Origin: Nocardioidaceae bacterium UBA4001
Lineage (GTDB): Bacteria > Actinomycetota > Actinomycetes > Propionibacteriales > Nocardioidaceae
Assembly (NCBI GenBank): GCA_002384855.1
Contig: DGBP01000003.1
Location: 160,180 to 224,179, forward strand
Direction: 5' to 3'
Length of the DNA: 64,000 nt
Part shown: piece by piece, positions 9,164 through 17,424 of the stretch
Position numbering within the stretch: the stretch's first letter is position 1
Layout of the letters: each line of letters opens with the position of its first letter
Translations under genes and position numbers: made by a program
Notes under the pieces: generated by a model
Told to the model about the DNA's origin: nothing
Databases searched by the model: none
What the model saw: only the letters and a program-made list of their open reading frames with translations

Positions 9164-9502
9164 TCAGAGCGCCGCCTCGTCGCGCTCGCCGGTGCGGACC
9201 CGCACCGCGGTCTCCACGGGGACCACCCAGACCTTCCCGTCGCCGATGCGTCCGGTCTGCGCGCTCTTGACGAAGATCCCGACCACGGAGTCGGCGTCGA
9301 CGTCCTCGACGAGGATCTCCACGCGGATCTTCGGCACCAAAGCGACGTCGTACTCCGCGCCGCGGTAGACCTCGGTGTGGCCCTTCTGACGGCCGTAGCC
9401 GCTGACCTCACTGACGGTCATCCCGGTGACTCCGAAGGACTCGAGGGCCTCGCGCACCTCGTCCCACTTGTGCGGCTTGATCACCGCGGTCACGAGCTTC
9501 AT
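9164..9502 (-). CDS. glnB: Nitrogen regulatory protein PII (GlnB/GlnK)
   Basis: This is a 112-residue trimeric signal protein that binds ATP/ADP and 2-oxoglutarate and controls the ammonium channel and nitrogen metabolism. The T-loop reads GRQKGHTEVYRGAEYDV, with Tyr51 at the canonical modification site. The B- and C-loop motifs appear as TGRIGDGKVWV and RVRTGERD. Its ATG overlaps the amt stop codon in an ATGA arrangement (9499-9502), and glnD follows after 4 bases, so the three are co-translated. By position it is the GlnK type (linked to amt); the symbol glnK would be equally acceptable. Confidence 0.97.
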   Translation of the reverse strand: MKLVTAVIKPHKWDEVREALESFGVTGMTVSEVSGYGRQKGHTEVYRGAEYDVALVPKIRVEILVEDVDADSVVGIFVKSAQTGRIGDGKVWVVPVETAVRVRTGERDEAAL

Positions 9503-10866
9503 GCGTTGACTCCTTCTGTCTCGACGGGGGCGACCGCGGCGGGCGCGGGCACCCGGGAGGACCCGGACCGGGAGGCGAAGTCGTAGGCGGTCTCGCCGTG
9601 CTCCACGAAGTCGATGCCCTCGACCTCGTCCTCCTCGTCGATCCGCCAGCCCATGGCCGCCTTGAGGGCCAGGGCGATCACGAGTGTGACGGCGCCGGAC
9701 CAGATCATCGCGAAGAGCGCAATCACCGTCTGGACCACGAGCTGGCCCAGGCCCCCGCCGTAGAACAGTCCGCCCGAGGTGGCCAGGAAGCCGATGCCGA
9801 TGGTGCCGACGAGCCCGGCGACGAGGTGGACACCCACGACGTCGAGGGAGTCGTCGTACCCGAACCGGTACTTGAGGCCGACCGCGAGGGCCGCCAGGGC
9901 TCCCGCGACGACACCGAGCGCGATCGACCCGACCGGGCTGAGCGACCCGCAGGCCGGGGTGATCGCGACCAGGCCGGCGACCACACCGGATGCCGCACCC
10001 AGGCTCGTGCCCTTGCCGTCGCGGATCTTCTCCACGAGGAGCCACCCCAGCATCGCGGCAGCCGCGGCGACCGTCGTGTTGACCCAGACCAGGCCGGTCT
10101 CGCCGACGAAGTTGGTCGCGAACTGCACGGAGTTGTCGAACGCCGCGCCGGCCTCACCGGCGACGGCGGGGGTGGCCACGGGAATGAAGGAACCGACGTT
10201 GAAGCCGTACCAGCCGAACCACAGCAGCCCGGCCCCCAGCATCGTGAACGGCAGGTTGTGCGGCCGCATGACCTCCTTGCCGAAGCCCCGGCGCACCCCG
10301 ATGACCAGGACGAGCACCAAGGCGGCCATGCCGGCGTTGATGTGGACGACCGTGCCGCCGGCGTAGTCGACCGGCACGACGTCCTCGAAGAACCAGGTGA
10401 CGAGCGCACCGTCGGCACCGCTGAGGAAGCCGCCGCCCCAGACCATGTGCGCGAGCGGGAAGTAGGACAGTGTCACCCAGATCGGCACGAACACCATCCA
10501 GGTGGAGAACTTCACCCGGTCCGCGACCGCGCCGCTGACAAGGGCTGCGGTGATGATCGCGAAGGTGAGCTGGAAGGCGACGGAGAGGTAGGCGCCCGCG
10601 TCGAGGTCCTTGAGGCCGAAGAGCTCGAAGGGGTTGCCGAAGAGTCCGGCCGCCCCGGAGCCGAACACGTCGGTGCCGTAGGACATCGACCAGCCCCACA
10701 GGACGTAGACGATCGTGACGACGCCCATCGCCCCGAAGGACATCATCATCATGTTGAGGACGGACTTGGACCGCGTCATCCCGCCGTAGAAGAACGCCAG
10801 ACCCGGCGTCATCAGGAGGACCAGGGACGCGGAGGTGAGAACCCAGGCGGCGTGGCCGGTGTCCAT
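9499..10866 (-). CDS. amt: Ammonium transporter Amt
   Basis: This is a 455-residue trimeric membrane channel for ammonium/ammonia. I chose the ATG at 10866 because GGAGG lies four bases upstream; a GTG eight codons earlier has no ribosome site. The family core is obvious: GLAFFYGGMTRSKSVLN at the start of the first helices, GAVADRVKFSTWMVF, DYAGGTVVHINAG, and DVVGVHLVAGLVGTIGIG near the end, making about 11 membrane helices. The C-terminal tail (RIDEEDEVEGIDFVEHGETAYD) is the cytoplasmic segment expected to contact PII. It leads the amt-glnB-glnD operon, and a GlnR-like box lies about 150-165 bases upstream. Confidence 0.97.
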   Translation of the reverse strand: MDTGHAAWVLTSASLVLLMTPGLAFFYGGMTRSKSVLNMMMMSFGAMGVVTIVYVLWGWSMSYGTDVFGSGAAGLFGNPFELFGLKDLDAGAYLSVAFQLTFAIITAALVSGAVADRVKFSTWMVFVPIWVTLSYFPLAHMVWGGGFLSGADGALVTWFFEDVVPVDYAGGTVVHINAGMAALVLVLVIGVRRGFGKEVMRPHNLPFTMLGAGLLWFGWYGFNVGSFIPVATPAVAGEAGAAFDNSVQFATNFVGETGLVWVNTTVAAAAAMLGWLLVEKIRDGKGTSLGAASGVVAGLVAITPACGSLSPVGSIALGVVAGALAALAVGLKYRFGYDDSLDVVGVHLVAGLVGTIGIGFLATSGGLFYGGGLGQLVVQTVIALFAMIWSGAVTLVIALALKAAMGWRIDEEDEVEGIDFVEHGETAYDFASRSGSSRVPAPAAVAPVETEGVNA

Positions 10867-11017
10867 GGAACCTCCATAAATGTGACTCACGGGAGGGTGC
10901 GAGCCGGCGCCGACCGCACTGTCGAGCCACCCTCACCCCGGTGGGTCAACCCTCGGCGGAGGAGGTTTCGGGATGTGGCTGCGCCTGTTGCGGCCAGGTG
11001 ACGACTGGCCGGTTCCT

Positions 11018-11033
11018 GTTACGGCTTCGTGAA
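11018..11033 (-). promoter_or_regulatory. Candidate GlnR box upstream of amt
   Basis: On the minus strand this reads TTCAC-N6-GTAAC, close to the actinobacterial GlnR half-site pattern gTnAC-N6-GaAAC. The position about 152 bases before the amt start suits activation of a nitrogen operon. One short match in a GC-rich genome is weak evidence. Confidence 0.4.
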
Positions 11034-11069
11034 CGAGATTTCTTCACTGGTCCCTGCCCCGCAGTTTCG

Positions 11070-11083
11070 GATACGCAGGTATC
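11070..11083. promoter_or_regulatory. Palindrome GATAC-N4-GTATC before the TetR gene, probable autoregulatory operator
   Basis: A perfect 5-bp inverted repeat with a 4-base centre ends 9 bases before the TetR start codon. It overlaps a -10-like hexamer TATCGT (11080-11085). TetR proteins usually repress their own promoter through such dyads, so this is the best operator candidate here. Confidence 0.4.
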
Positions 11084-11092
11084 GTTGCCGCC

Positions 11093-11704
11093 ATGAGCGA
11101 GAGCACCCTCACCGAGGAGCAGCCCGTACGACGTGGCCGTGGCCGCCCCCGCGACCCGCAGACCGACGAGCGGATCATCGAGGCCGCCGCGAACCTGCTC
11201 CGCAAGCGGGGCTTCGAGCGGATGACCGTCGACGAGGTCGCCGCGCGGGCCGGTGTGGGCAAGGCGACGGTCTACCGCCGCTGGCCGAGCAAGGACGACC
11301 TCGCCGTGGCCGCGATGGAACGCCTCTACGCACTCGAGATCCCCCAGCCCGACACCGGGTCTATCCGCGGCGACCTCGCGGAGTCCTACCGGTCGGTGCT
11401 GACCTTCGTGGGCTCCCCGGAGGGCTCGGCCTACTTGAAGATGTCCATCGCGGAGTCGGTGCGCGACGACCGGATCGCGGCGTTGTACCGCAGGGCGACC
11501 GAGCGCGCCGAGGAGTCCGCACGCGTGATGTTCGTGCGCGCCAAGAACCGCGGCGAGCTGCGGCCGGACGTGGACCTCGACTGCTGCGTGCAGTGGCTCG
11601 GGGGGATCATCGCCTCCCGCACGATCACGGGCCGGTCGCTGCCCACGCTCGACGACGTGGACCACCTCGTCGAGATGACGCTGCGCGGGGTCATGACGGA
11701 CTGA
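11093..11704 (+). CDS. TetR/AcrR-family transcriptional regulator
   Basis: This is a 203-residue DNA-binding regulator. The N-terminus is basic (RRGRGRPRDPQTDERI). A TetR helix-turn-helix follows at about residues 40-66, with MTVDEVAARAGVGKATVYRRW and SKDDLAVAAM. The C-terminal part is helical and ends in an all-alpha TetR_C-type ligand domain. The ligand is unknown. It is the only plus-strand gene between amt and ftsY and is divergent from amt, sharing a 226-base spacer with it. No plus-strand partner follows, so its targets may include itself, amt or distant genes. Confidence 0.92.
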   Translation: MSESTLTEEQPVRRGRGRPRDPQTDERIIEAAANLLRKRGFERMTVDEVAARAGVGKATVYRRWPSKDDLAVAAMERLYALEIPQPDTGSIRGDLAESYRSVLTFVGSPEGSAYLKMSIAESVRDDRIAALYRRATERAEESARVMFVRAKNRGELRPDVDLDCCVQWLGGIIASRTITGRSLPTLDDVDHLVEMTLRGVMTD

Positions 11705-11729
11705 CCACCGCGGTCCCCCGGTCAGGCGG

Positions 11730-12920
11730 TCAGGCGGTCCTGCCGAGCAGCGCGTCGGCGAACGCCTCGGGCTCGAAGGGGGCAAGGTCGTCGGCACCCT
11801 CGCCGATCCCGACGAGCTTCACCGGCACCCCGAGCTCACGCTGCACCGCCACGACGATGCCGCCCTTGGCGGAGCCGTCGAGCTTGGTGAGCACGATGCC
11901 GGTGACGTTCACGACCTCGCTGAAGACGCGCGCCTGCACCATGCCGTTCTGGCCCGTGGTGGCGTCGAGGACCAGCAGCACCTCGGTGACGGGGGCCTGC
12001 TTCTCGATGACGCGGCGTACCTTGCCGAGCTCGTCCATCAGCCCGGCCTTGTTCTGGAGCCGGCCGGCGGTGTCGACGATCACGACGTCGGCCTCCTGCT
12101 CGATGCCGACCTTGACCGCCTCGAACGCCACGCTCGCCGGGTCGCCGCCCTCGGGGCCGCGGACGGTGGGCACACCGACCCGCTCCCCCCAGGTGGTCAG
12201 CTGCTCCGTGGCCGCCGCCCGGAAGGTGTCGGCCGCGCCGAGCACGACCTGCTTGTCCTCGGCGACGAGCACGCGGGCAAGCTTGCCCACCGTGGTGGTC
12301 TTGCCGGTGCCGTTCACGCCCACCACGAGGACGACGCCGGGACGGCCCTCGCTGCGGTCGACGTGGAGGCTGCGGTCCATCGAGGGGTCGACGAGGGTGA
12401 CCAGCTCCTCGCGAAGGATGTCCTCGACCCCCGCCGATGTCTTGCCCTCGACCTTCATCCGGGTGCGCAGCCGGGCGACGAGCTCCTGGGTCGGCCCGAC
12501 CCCCACGTCGGCGGTGATGAGGGTGTCCTCGATCTCCTCCCACGTGTCCTCGTCGACGACGTCGCGGGACAGCAGGGCCAGCAGGCCCCGGCCGAGCGGG
12601 CTCTGCGAGCGGGCGAGGCGCTCGCGCAGGCGCACCAGGCGGCCCGCCGCGGACTCCGGCCTCTCCAGCGTCGGCGCCTCGGGCGCCTCGGGGAGGACGG
12701 TGTCCTCGATCGTGCGGGTGGGGGTGTCGCGCGGGGTCTCCGCCTCGTCGCCCACGCCGGGCTCCGGCGGCGCGAGCACCTCGCTGCCGCTCCCGGGGTC
12801 CACCCGCGGCTCGGTCCGCGTGCGGCCGCGCGTCCGGGTCGTGACGAGCCCCACGACGAGGGCCACGAAGGCGATCGCGATGCCGATGATCAGGTACAGA
12901 TAGTCACCCACGGGCACCAT
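11730..12920 (-). CDS. ftsY: SRP receptor FtsY
   Basis: FtsY is the membrane-associated GTPase that receives SRP-ribosome complexes and pairs with Ffh, encoded about 5 kb away. The 396-residue protein begins with a true membrane helix (DYLYLIIGIAIAFVALVVGL), then an acidic/proline-rich linker of about 70 residues. The NG domain has VVGVNGTGKTTTVGKLAR, DTAGRLQNK, LDATTGQNG and LTKLDGSAKGG. The transmembrane N-terminus is the actinobacterial style, unlike the peripheral E. coli form. The SRP pair brackets the nitrogen operon in this genome. Confidence 0.97.
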   Translation of the reverse strand: MVPVGDYLYLIIGIAIAFVALVVGLVTTRTRGRTRTEPRVDPGSGSEVLAPPEPGVGDEAETPRDTPTRTIEDTVLPEAPEAPTLERPESAAGRLVRLRERLARSQSPLGRGLLALLSRDVVDEDTWEEIEDTLITADVGVGPTQELVARLRTRMKVEGKTSAGVEDILREELVTLVDPSMDRSLHVDRSEGRPGVVLVVGVNGTGKTTTVGKLARVLVAEDKQVVLGAADTFRAAATEQLTTWGERVGVPTVRGPEGGDPASVAFEAVKVGIEQEADVVIVDTAGRLQNKAGLMDELGKVRRVIEKQAPVTEVLLVLDATTGQNGMVQARVFSEVVNVTGIVLTKLDGSAKGGIVVAVQRELGVPVKLVGIGEGADDLAPFEPEAFADALLGRTA

Positions 12921-12986
12921 CCAACCAGACCCCCTCGAGGGTGCCGCCGGGCCGTCGCGCGGGCGAGCCTCACGACGTGAGGCGGC

Positions 12987-13181
12987 TCACGCGTCGGAGT
13001 GCTCGTGCTCCCGCTGGCGCTGGTTGTCGAGGGTCGGCAGTCGGTCGACGCCCTTGCGCATCGCCTCGCCCACCCAGGGCGTGTGGGGGACGTCCTCACC
13101 ACGGTGAGGGTAGGCGACGTAGAGCACGACCAGCCCGGCAAGCACCAGGATGACCAGCATCGCGATCACGATCGACACCAT
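12987..13181 (-). CDS. Small single-pass membrane protein of unknown function
   Basis: This is a 64-residue protein with one N-terminal membrane helix (SIVIAMLVILVLAGLVVLYVA) and a short hydrophilic tail rich in charged residues ending in EHEHSDA. The start ATG at 13181 gives a clean type-I-like anchor. I do not recognise a named family. It sits between ftsY and a thioesterase gene on the same strand, 66 bases before ftsY, and could be cotranscribed with the SRP receptor. Coding character is supported by the hydrophobic segment and the compact fit between neighbours. Confidence 0.7.
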   Translation of the reverse strand: MVSIVIAMLVILVLAGLVVLYVAYPHRGEDVPHTPWVGEAMRKGVDRLPTLDNQRQREHEHSDA

Positions 13182-13275
13182 GGAGCACCGCTTTCCCGAG
13201 AAGTCCGTTCCCTCGGCTGAGGGTTGCCCCGCGACGGCTGTCGCCAAACGGCGTACGTCGGACCCGGGCCGGCGA

Positions 13276-13728
13276 CTACGGTAACAACGACTCGACGACG
13301 GCTCGGATCTCGTCCGGGATACGGCGCACCGGTCGCTCACCCGGGCCGCCGGTGTTGTCGACGTACACGTGTACGAAGCGGCCTTCCGCGGCGGCGAGGT
13401 CCGGCTCCCCCTGGAAGAGCCCGATCCGGTAGATGACCGACGAGGTGCCGAGCCGCTCCACCGCGAGGCCGATGTCGACCGGTGCGGGAAAGCCGATCTC
13501 CCGGAAGTAGCGGCACGAGGTCTCCGCGACGACGCCGATCGCGGGCAGCCGCCGGATGTTGGTGCCGGTGGCCTCGAAGAGGAAGGCATTCACGGCCGTG
13601 TCGAAGAGCTCGTAGTAGCGGGCGTTGTTCATGTGCCCGTAGGCGTCGTCGTCGGCCCACCTCGTGGTCGCCTGCCGCCACACGGCGTAGTCGGCCCTGC
13701 CCGGCGGGCCCGGTCGCTCCTCCCCCAC
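13276..13728 (-). CDS. Hotdog-fold acyl-CoA thioesterase (4-hydroxybenzoyl-CoA thioesterase-like)
   Basis: This is a 150-residue hotdog enzyme expected to hydrolyse acyl-CoA thioesters. The signature RWADDDAYGHMNNARYYELFDTA carries the catalytic aspartate region (D-x-Y-G-H-x-N) of the 4HBT group. The remaining strands follow the usual order (SCRYFREIGFPAPVDIGLAVERLG; GRFVHVYVD). It starts at GTG only two bases after the smc stop codon, implying cotranscription with smc. The actual acyl substrate cannot be judged. Confidence 0.88.
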   Translation of the reverse strand: MGEERPGPPGRADYAVWRQATTRWADDDAYGHMNNARYYELFDTAVNAFLFEATGTNIRRLPAIGVVAETSCRYFREIGFPAPVDIGLAVERLGTSSVIYRIGLFQGEPDLAAAEGRFVHVYVDNTGGPGERPVRRIPDEIRAVVESLLP

Positions 13729-13730
13729 GG

Positions 13731-16700
13731 CTACGAGGCCACCGTCTCGCGCAGCCGCTGCGAGATCACGGTGGAGACGCCGTCGCCGCGCATCGTGACT
13801 CCGTAGAGCGCGTCGCCGACCTCCATGGTGCGCTTCTGGTGGGTGATCACGAGAAGCTGGCTGTTCTCTCGCAGCTCCTCGTAGATCTCGAGCAGACGGC
13901 CGAGGTTCGTGTCGTCGAGCGCGGCCTCGACCTCGTCGAGGATGTAGAACGGCGAGGGACGAGCCTTGAACAGCGAGACCAGGAACGCGACCGCGACCAG
14001 GGAGCGCTCGCCTCCGGACAGCAGCGACAGACGCTTGACCTTCTTGCCGGCCGGCCTGGCCTCGACCTCGATACCGGTGGACAGCATGTCGGAGGGGTCG
14101 GTGAGCAACAGCTTGCCCTCACCTCCGGGAAAGAGCCGCTTGAACACGTGGTCGAAGGCGTCGCGCACGTCCGCCCATGCCTCGGTGAACACCTGCTCGA
14201 CCCGCTCGTCGACCTCTCGGACGATGTCGAGCAGGTCGCGGCGGGTGCGCCGGAGGTCCTCGAGCTGCTCGGTGAGGAACTTGTGCCGCTCCTCGAGCGC
14301 GGTGAACTCCTCGAGCGCGAGCGGGTTGACCCTGCCCAGCATCGACAGCGCGCGCTCGGCGGCACGCAGCCGCTTCTGCTGCTCCTCGCGGACGAAGGGC
14401 ACCGGCTGCGGGGCCTCGTCGCCCTCGTCGCCCTCGGCGCCCGCCCGGTCGGCCGGTGCCGTGGGCGGGACGAGGTTGTGGGGGCCGTACTCCTCGACGA
14501 GCACCTCGACGCCGAGGCCGAGCTCCTCGACCGCGCGCTGCTCGAGCTGCTCGATGCGCATGCGCTGCTGGGTGCGCGCCATCTCGTCACGGTGGACCGC
14601 GTTGACCAGCTCGTCGTGCTCCTTGAGCAGGTCACGCGAGCGGGCGCGCACGGCCATCAGCTCCTCCTCACGCCCGCGGCGCGCCTGCTCGACCGTCGTA
14701 CGCGCCTCCGCGGCGCGGCCGACCGAGGTCTCCAGCCGGTCGAGCACCACCGCCGCGGCGCTGCCGACCGCCTCCGCCACCTCGCCCTCGCGCTGGAGGC
14801 GTTCGCGGCGGGCGGCCGCCCGGGCCCGAGCCTCCCGCTCGGCGGTGGCCGCGCGCACCAGCGAGTCGGCGCGGCCGGAGAGTGCCTTCGCGCGCTCCTC
14901 GGCCGTCCGCAGTGCCAGCCGGGCGTCCATCTCCTTCTGGCGGGACTCGCGCGCGGCCTCGGCCAGGCGCTCGCGCTCACTCGTGTCGGGCTCCTCCTCG
15001 GGTGAGTCCTCGGCCGCCGTGAGGCGCTGCTCGAGGTCGGCGAGCCCGGCGAGGTCCTTGTCGCGGGCCTCCTCGGCGGCGGAGATCGCCTGCGCCAGAC
15101 GCTCGGCCTCACCCTTCGCGGAGCGCACCTGGGAGCCGTACTGCCCGAGCTCCTCGGCAACCGCGGCCAGCGTCGCGTCGGACTCGTGGAGCTTGGCCAG
15201 CGCGACGTCCACACGCTGCTTGGCCCGAGCCCGCTCCTCCTCGAAGCGAGACAGGTCGAAGGCCAGCCGCTCGCACGCGTGGGCGGCCTCGGCGAGCTTC
15301 TCCGTCGCCTCGTCGACCGCGGCCTGGACCTCGAGCAGGCTGGGCTGGGAGGACGAGCCGCCCGAGGCGAAGTGTGCACCGAGCAGGTCACCCTCCCGGG
15401 TCACCGCGGTGACGTCGGGCAGGTCGCGGACCAGGCCGTTCGCGGTCGGGAGGTCGTCGACGACGACCACCTTGAACAGCAGCCGGCCCAGCGCGGCGCG
15501 CAGCTGGTCGGGCGCCTCCACCACGTCGGTGGCGTAGACCGCCCCCGCGGGCAACCCGGGCCAGGACGCGTCGTCCACCTCGGCCCCACCCAGCAGCAGC
15601 CCGGCGCGCCCGAGGTCGTCGGTCTTCAGGTGTGCGATCGCGTGGAGGGCCGCGTCGACGTGCTCCACCGCGACGGCGTCGGCGGCACTGCCGAGCGCTG
15701 CGGCGACGGCAGCCTCGTAGCCGGGACGGACCGACAGCAGCGCCGCGACCGAGCCGAGGAGACCCGAGACCTCCTCTCCCGCGGCGAGCAGCGCACCCGC
15801 ACCGTCCTTGCGGTTCAGGCCGAGCTCGAGCGCCTCCTTGCGGGCGGCGAGGGCCCCGCGCTCCCGCTCCGCGACCTGGGCCTCCTCGCGGGTCTTGGCC
15901 AGGCGGTCGTCGAGGTCGTCGAGCTCGGCGGACGCCGCCTCGTGCTCGGCGTCGAGCCCCTCCTCGCCCGCGTCGAGGCCGGCGACCCGGGTCTCGAGCG
16001 CGGTGAAGTCCCGCTGGGACCTCGCCGCCCGGGCGAGCGCCTCCTCGCGGGCCGAGGACAGCCGGCCGAGCTCCTCCTGCGCGGCGGCGGCGCGGCTCTT
16101 GAGCGCGTTGACCTGACCGTGCAGCCGGGCGAGGCCCTCGCGGCGGTCCGCGGCGGCCCGCAGCAGTCCCGCCACCCGGCGGTCCTCCTCGGCGTGTTCG
16201 GCCTCCACCTGCCGGCGCGCGGCGACCGCCTCGTCGAGAGCGGCCCGGTCCGCCTCGACCTCGCGGGTGATGTCGGCCTCCTGGGCGCGGATCCGCTCCG
16301 CGTCCGCCATGAGCTGCTCGGGGTCGCGGCCGCTCCCGCCCGCAGGCTCGGCGGCCGTCTCGCGGGCGTTGCGGGCTCGCTCGGCGGCCAGGCTCTCCGT
16401 GCCCTTGAGCCGCTCCCGGAGCCCGGACAGCGCGAACCAGGTCTCCTGCGCCCGGGACAGCGCGGGCAGGTCCTCGCGCAGTGCGGCCTCCAGCGCGGCC
16501 TCCGCCAGACGGGCCTCCTCGACAGCCCGCTCGAGTGCGGCGCGGCGCTCGACCAGGACGGTCTCGTCGGCGAGCTCCTGCTCGAGCGTGGTGCGAGCGG
16601 CGACCAGGTCGTCGGCGAGGAGCCGCGCCCGGGCGTCGCGGACGTCGGCCTGCACGACCGCGGCCTTGCGTGCTACCTCCGCCTGGCGCCCCAGGGGCTT

Positions 16701-17306
16701 GAGCTGCCGGCGGATCTCGGTCAGCAGGTCGTTGAGCCGGGTGAGGTTGCCCTCGGTGGAGTCCAGCTTCCGGAGGGCCTTCTCCTTGCGCTTGCGGTGC
16801 TTGAGGACGCCCGCGGCCTCCTCGATGAACCCGCGGCGGTCCTCGGGGGTCGCGTGGAGGATCGAGTCGAGCTGCCCCTGCCCGACGATGACGTGCATCT
16901 CGCGGCCGATGCCGGAGTCCGAGAGCAGCTCCTGAACGTCGAGCAGGCGGCAGGACTGCCCGTTGATGGCGTACTCCGAGCCGCCGTTGCGGAACATCGT
17001 GCGGCTGATCGTGACCTCGGCGTACTCGATCGGCAGTGCGCCATCGGCGTTGTCGATGGTCAGCGCCACCTCGGCGCGCCCGAGCGGGGGACGGCCCGAG
17101 GTGCCGGCGAAGATGACGTCCTCCATCTTGCCGCCGCGCAACGACTTGGCGCCCTGCTCGCCCATCACCCAGGCGAGCGCGTCCACGACGTTGGACTTGC
17201 CGGAGCCGTTGGGGCCCACGATGCAGGTGATGCCAGGCTCGAGCTGCAGGGTCGTCGCCGAGGCGAACGACTTGAACCCGCGGAGCGTCAGGCTCTTGAG
17301 GTACAC
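13731..17306 (-). CDS. smc: Chromosome segregation ATPase SMC
   Basis: SMC is a 1191-residue coiled-coil ATPase that forms the bacterial condensin with ScpA and ScpB (not in this window). The N-terminal head contains GPNGSGKSNVVDALAWVMGE and the Q-loop region. Long coiled coils flank a hinge in the middle (around residues 510-650, with GYEAAVAAALGSAADAVAVE and TREGDLLGAHFASGGSSS). The C-terminal head has the signature LLSGGERSLVAVAFLVSLF and Walker B YILDEVEAALDD. The start is GTG at 17306, fixed by the conserved MYLKSLTLRGFKSFA. Confidence 0.97.
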   Translation of the reverse strand: MYLKSLTLRGFKSFASATTLQLEPGITCIVGPNGSGKSNVVDALAWVMGEQGAKSLRGGKMEDVIFAGTSGRPPLGRAEVALTIDNADGALPIEYAEVTISRTMFRNGGSEYAINGQSCRLLDVQELLSDSGIGREMHVIVGQGQLDSILHATPEDRRGFIEEAAGVLKHRKRKEKALRKLDSTEGNLTRLNDLLTEIRRQLKPLGRQAEVARKAAVVQADVRDARARLLADDLVAARTTLEQELADETVLVERRAALERAVEEARLAEAALEAALREDLPALSRAQETWFALSGLRERLKGTESLAAERARNARETAAEPAGGSGRDPEQLMADAERIRAQEADITREVEADRAALDEAVAARRQVEAEHAEEDRRVAGLLRAAADRREGLARLHGQVNALKSRAAAAQEELGRLSSAREEALARAARSQRDFTALETRVAGLDAGEEGLDAEHEAASAELDDLDDRLAKTREEAQVAERERGALAARKEALELGLNRKDGAGALLAAGEEVSGLLGSVAALLSVRPGYEAAVAAALGSAADAVAVEHVDAALHAIAHLKTDDLGRAGLLLGGAEVDDASWPGLPAGAVYATDVVEAPDQLRAALGRLLFKVVVVDDLPTANGLVRDLPDVTAVTREGDLLGAHFASGGSSSQPSLLEVQAAVDEATEKLAEAAHACERLAFDLSRFEEERARAKQRVDVALAKLHESDATLAAVAEELGQYGSQVRSAKGEAERLAQAISAAEEARDKDLAGLADLEQRLTAAEDSPEEEPDTSERERLAEAARESRQKEMDARLALRTAEERAKALSGRADSLVRAATAEREARARAAARRERLQREGEVAEAVGSAAAVVLDRLETSVGRAAEARTTVEQARRGREEELMAVRARSRDLLKEHDELVNAVHRDEMARTQQRMRIEQLEQRAVEELGLGVEVLVEEYGPHNLVPPTAPADRAGAEGDEGDEAPQPVPFVREEQQKRLRAAERALSMLGRVNPLALEEFTALEERHKFLTEQLEDLRRTRRDLLDIVREVDERVEQVFTEAWADVRDAFDHVFKRLFPGGEGKLLLTDPSDMLSTGIEVEARPAGKKVKRLSLLSGGERSLVAVAFLVSLFKARPSPFYILDEVEAALDDTNLGRLLEIYEELRENSQLLVITHQKRTMEVGDALYGVTMRGDGVSTVISQRLRETVAS

Positions 17307-17424
17307 GTGCTTGGGCTCCTCACGGTGCGCCGTACATTCGGGTCGAGCAGATCATGCCGTGGGGAAGTCAGCGGGCAGCAGCCTACCGCCTCCCCGCCCC
17401 GGAGCCGCGCATCGTGGCCGCGGG

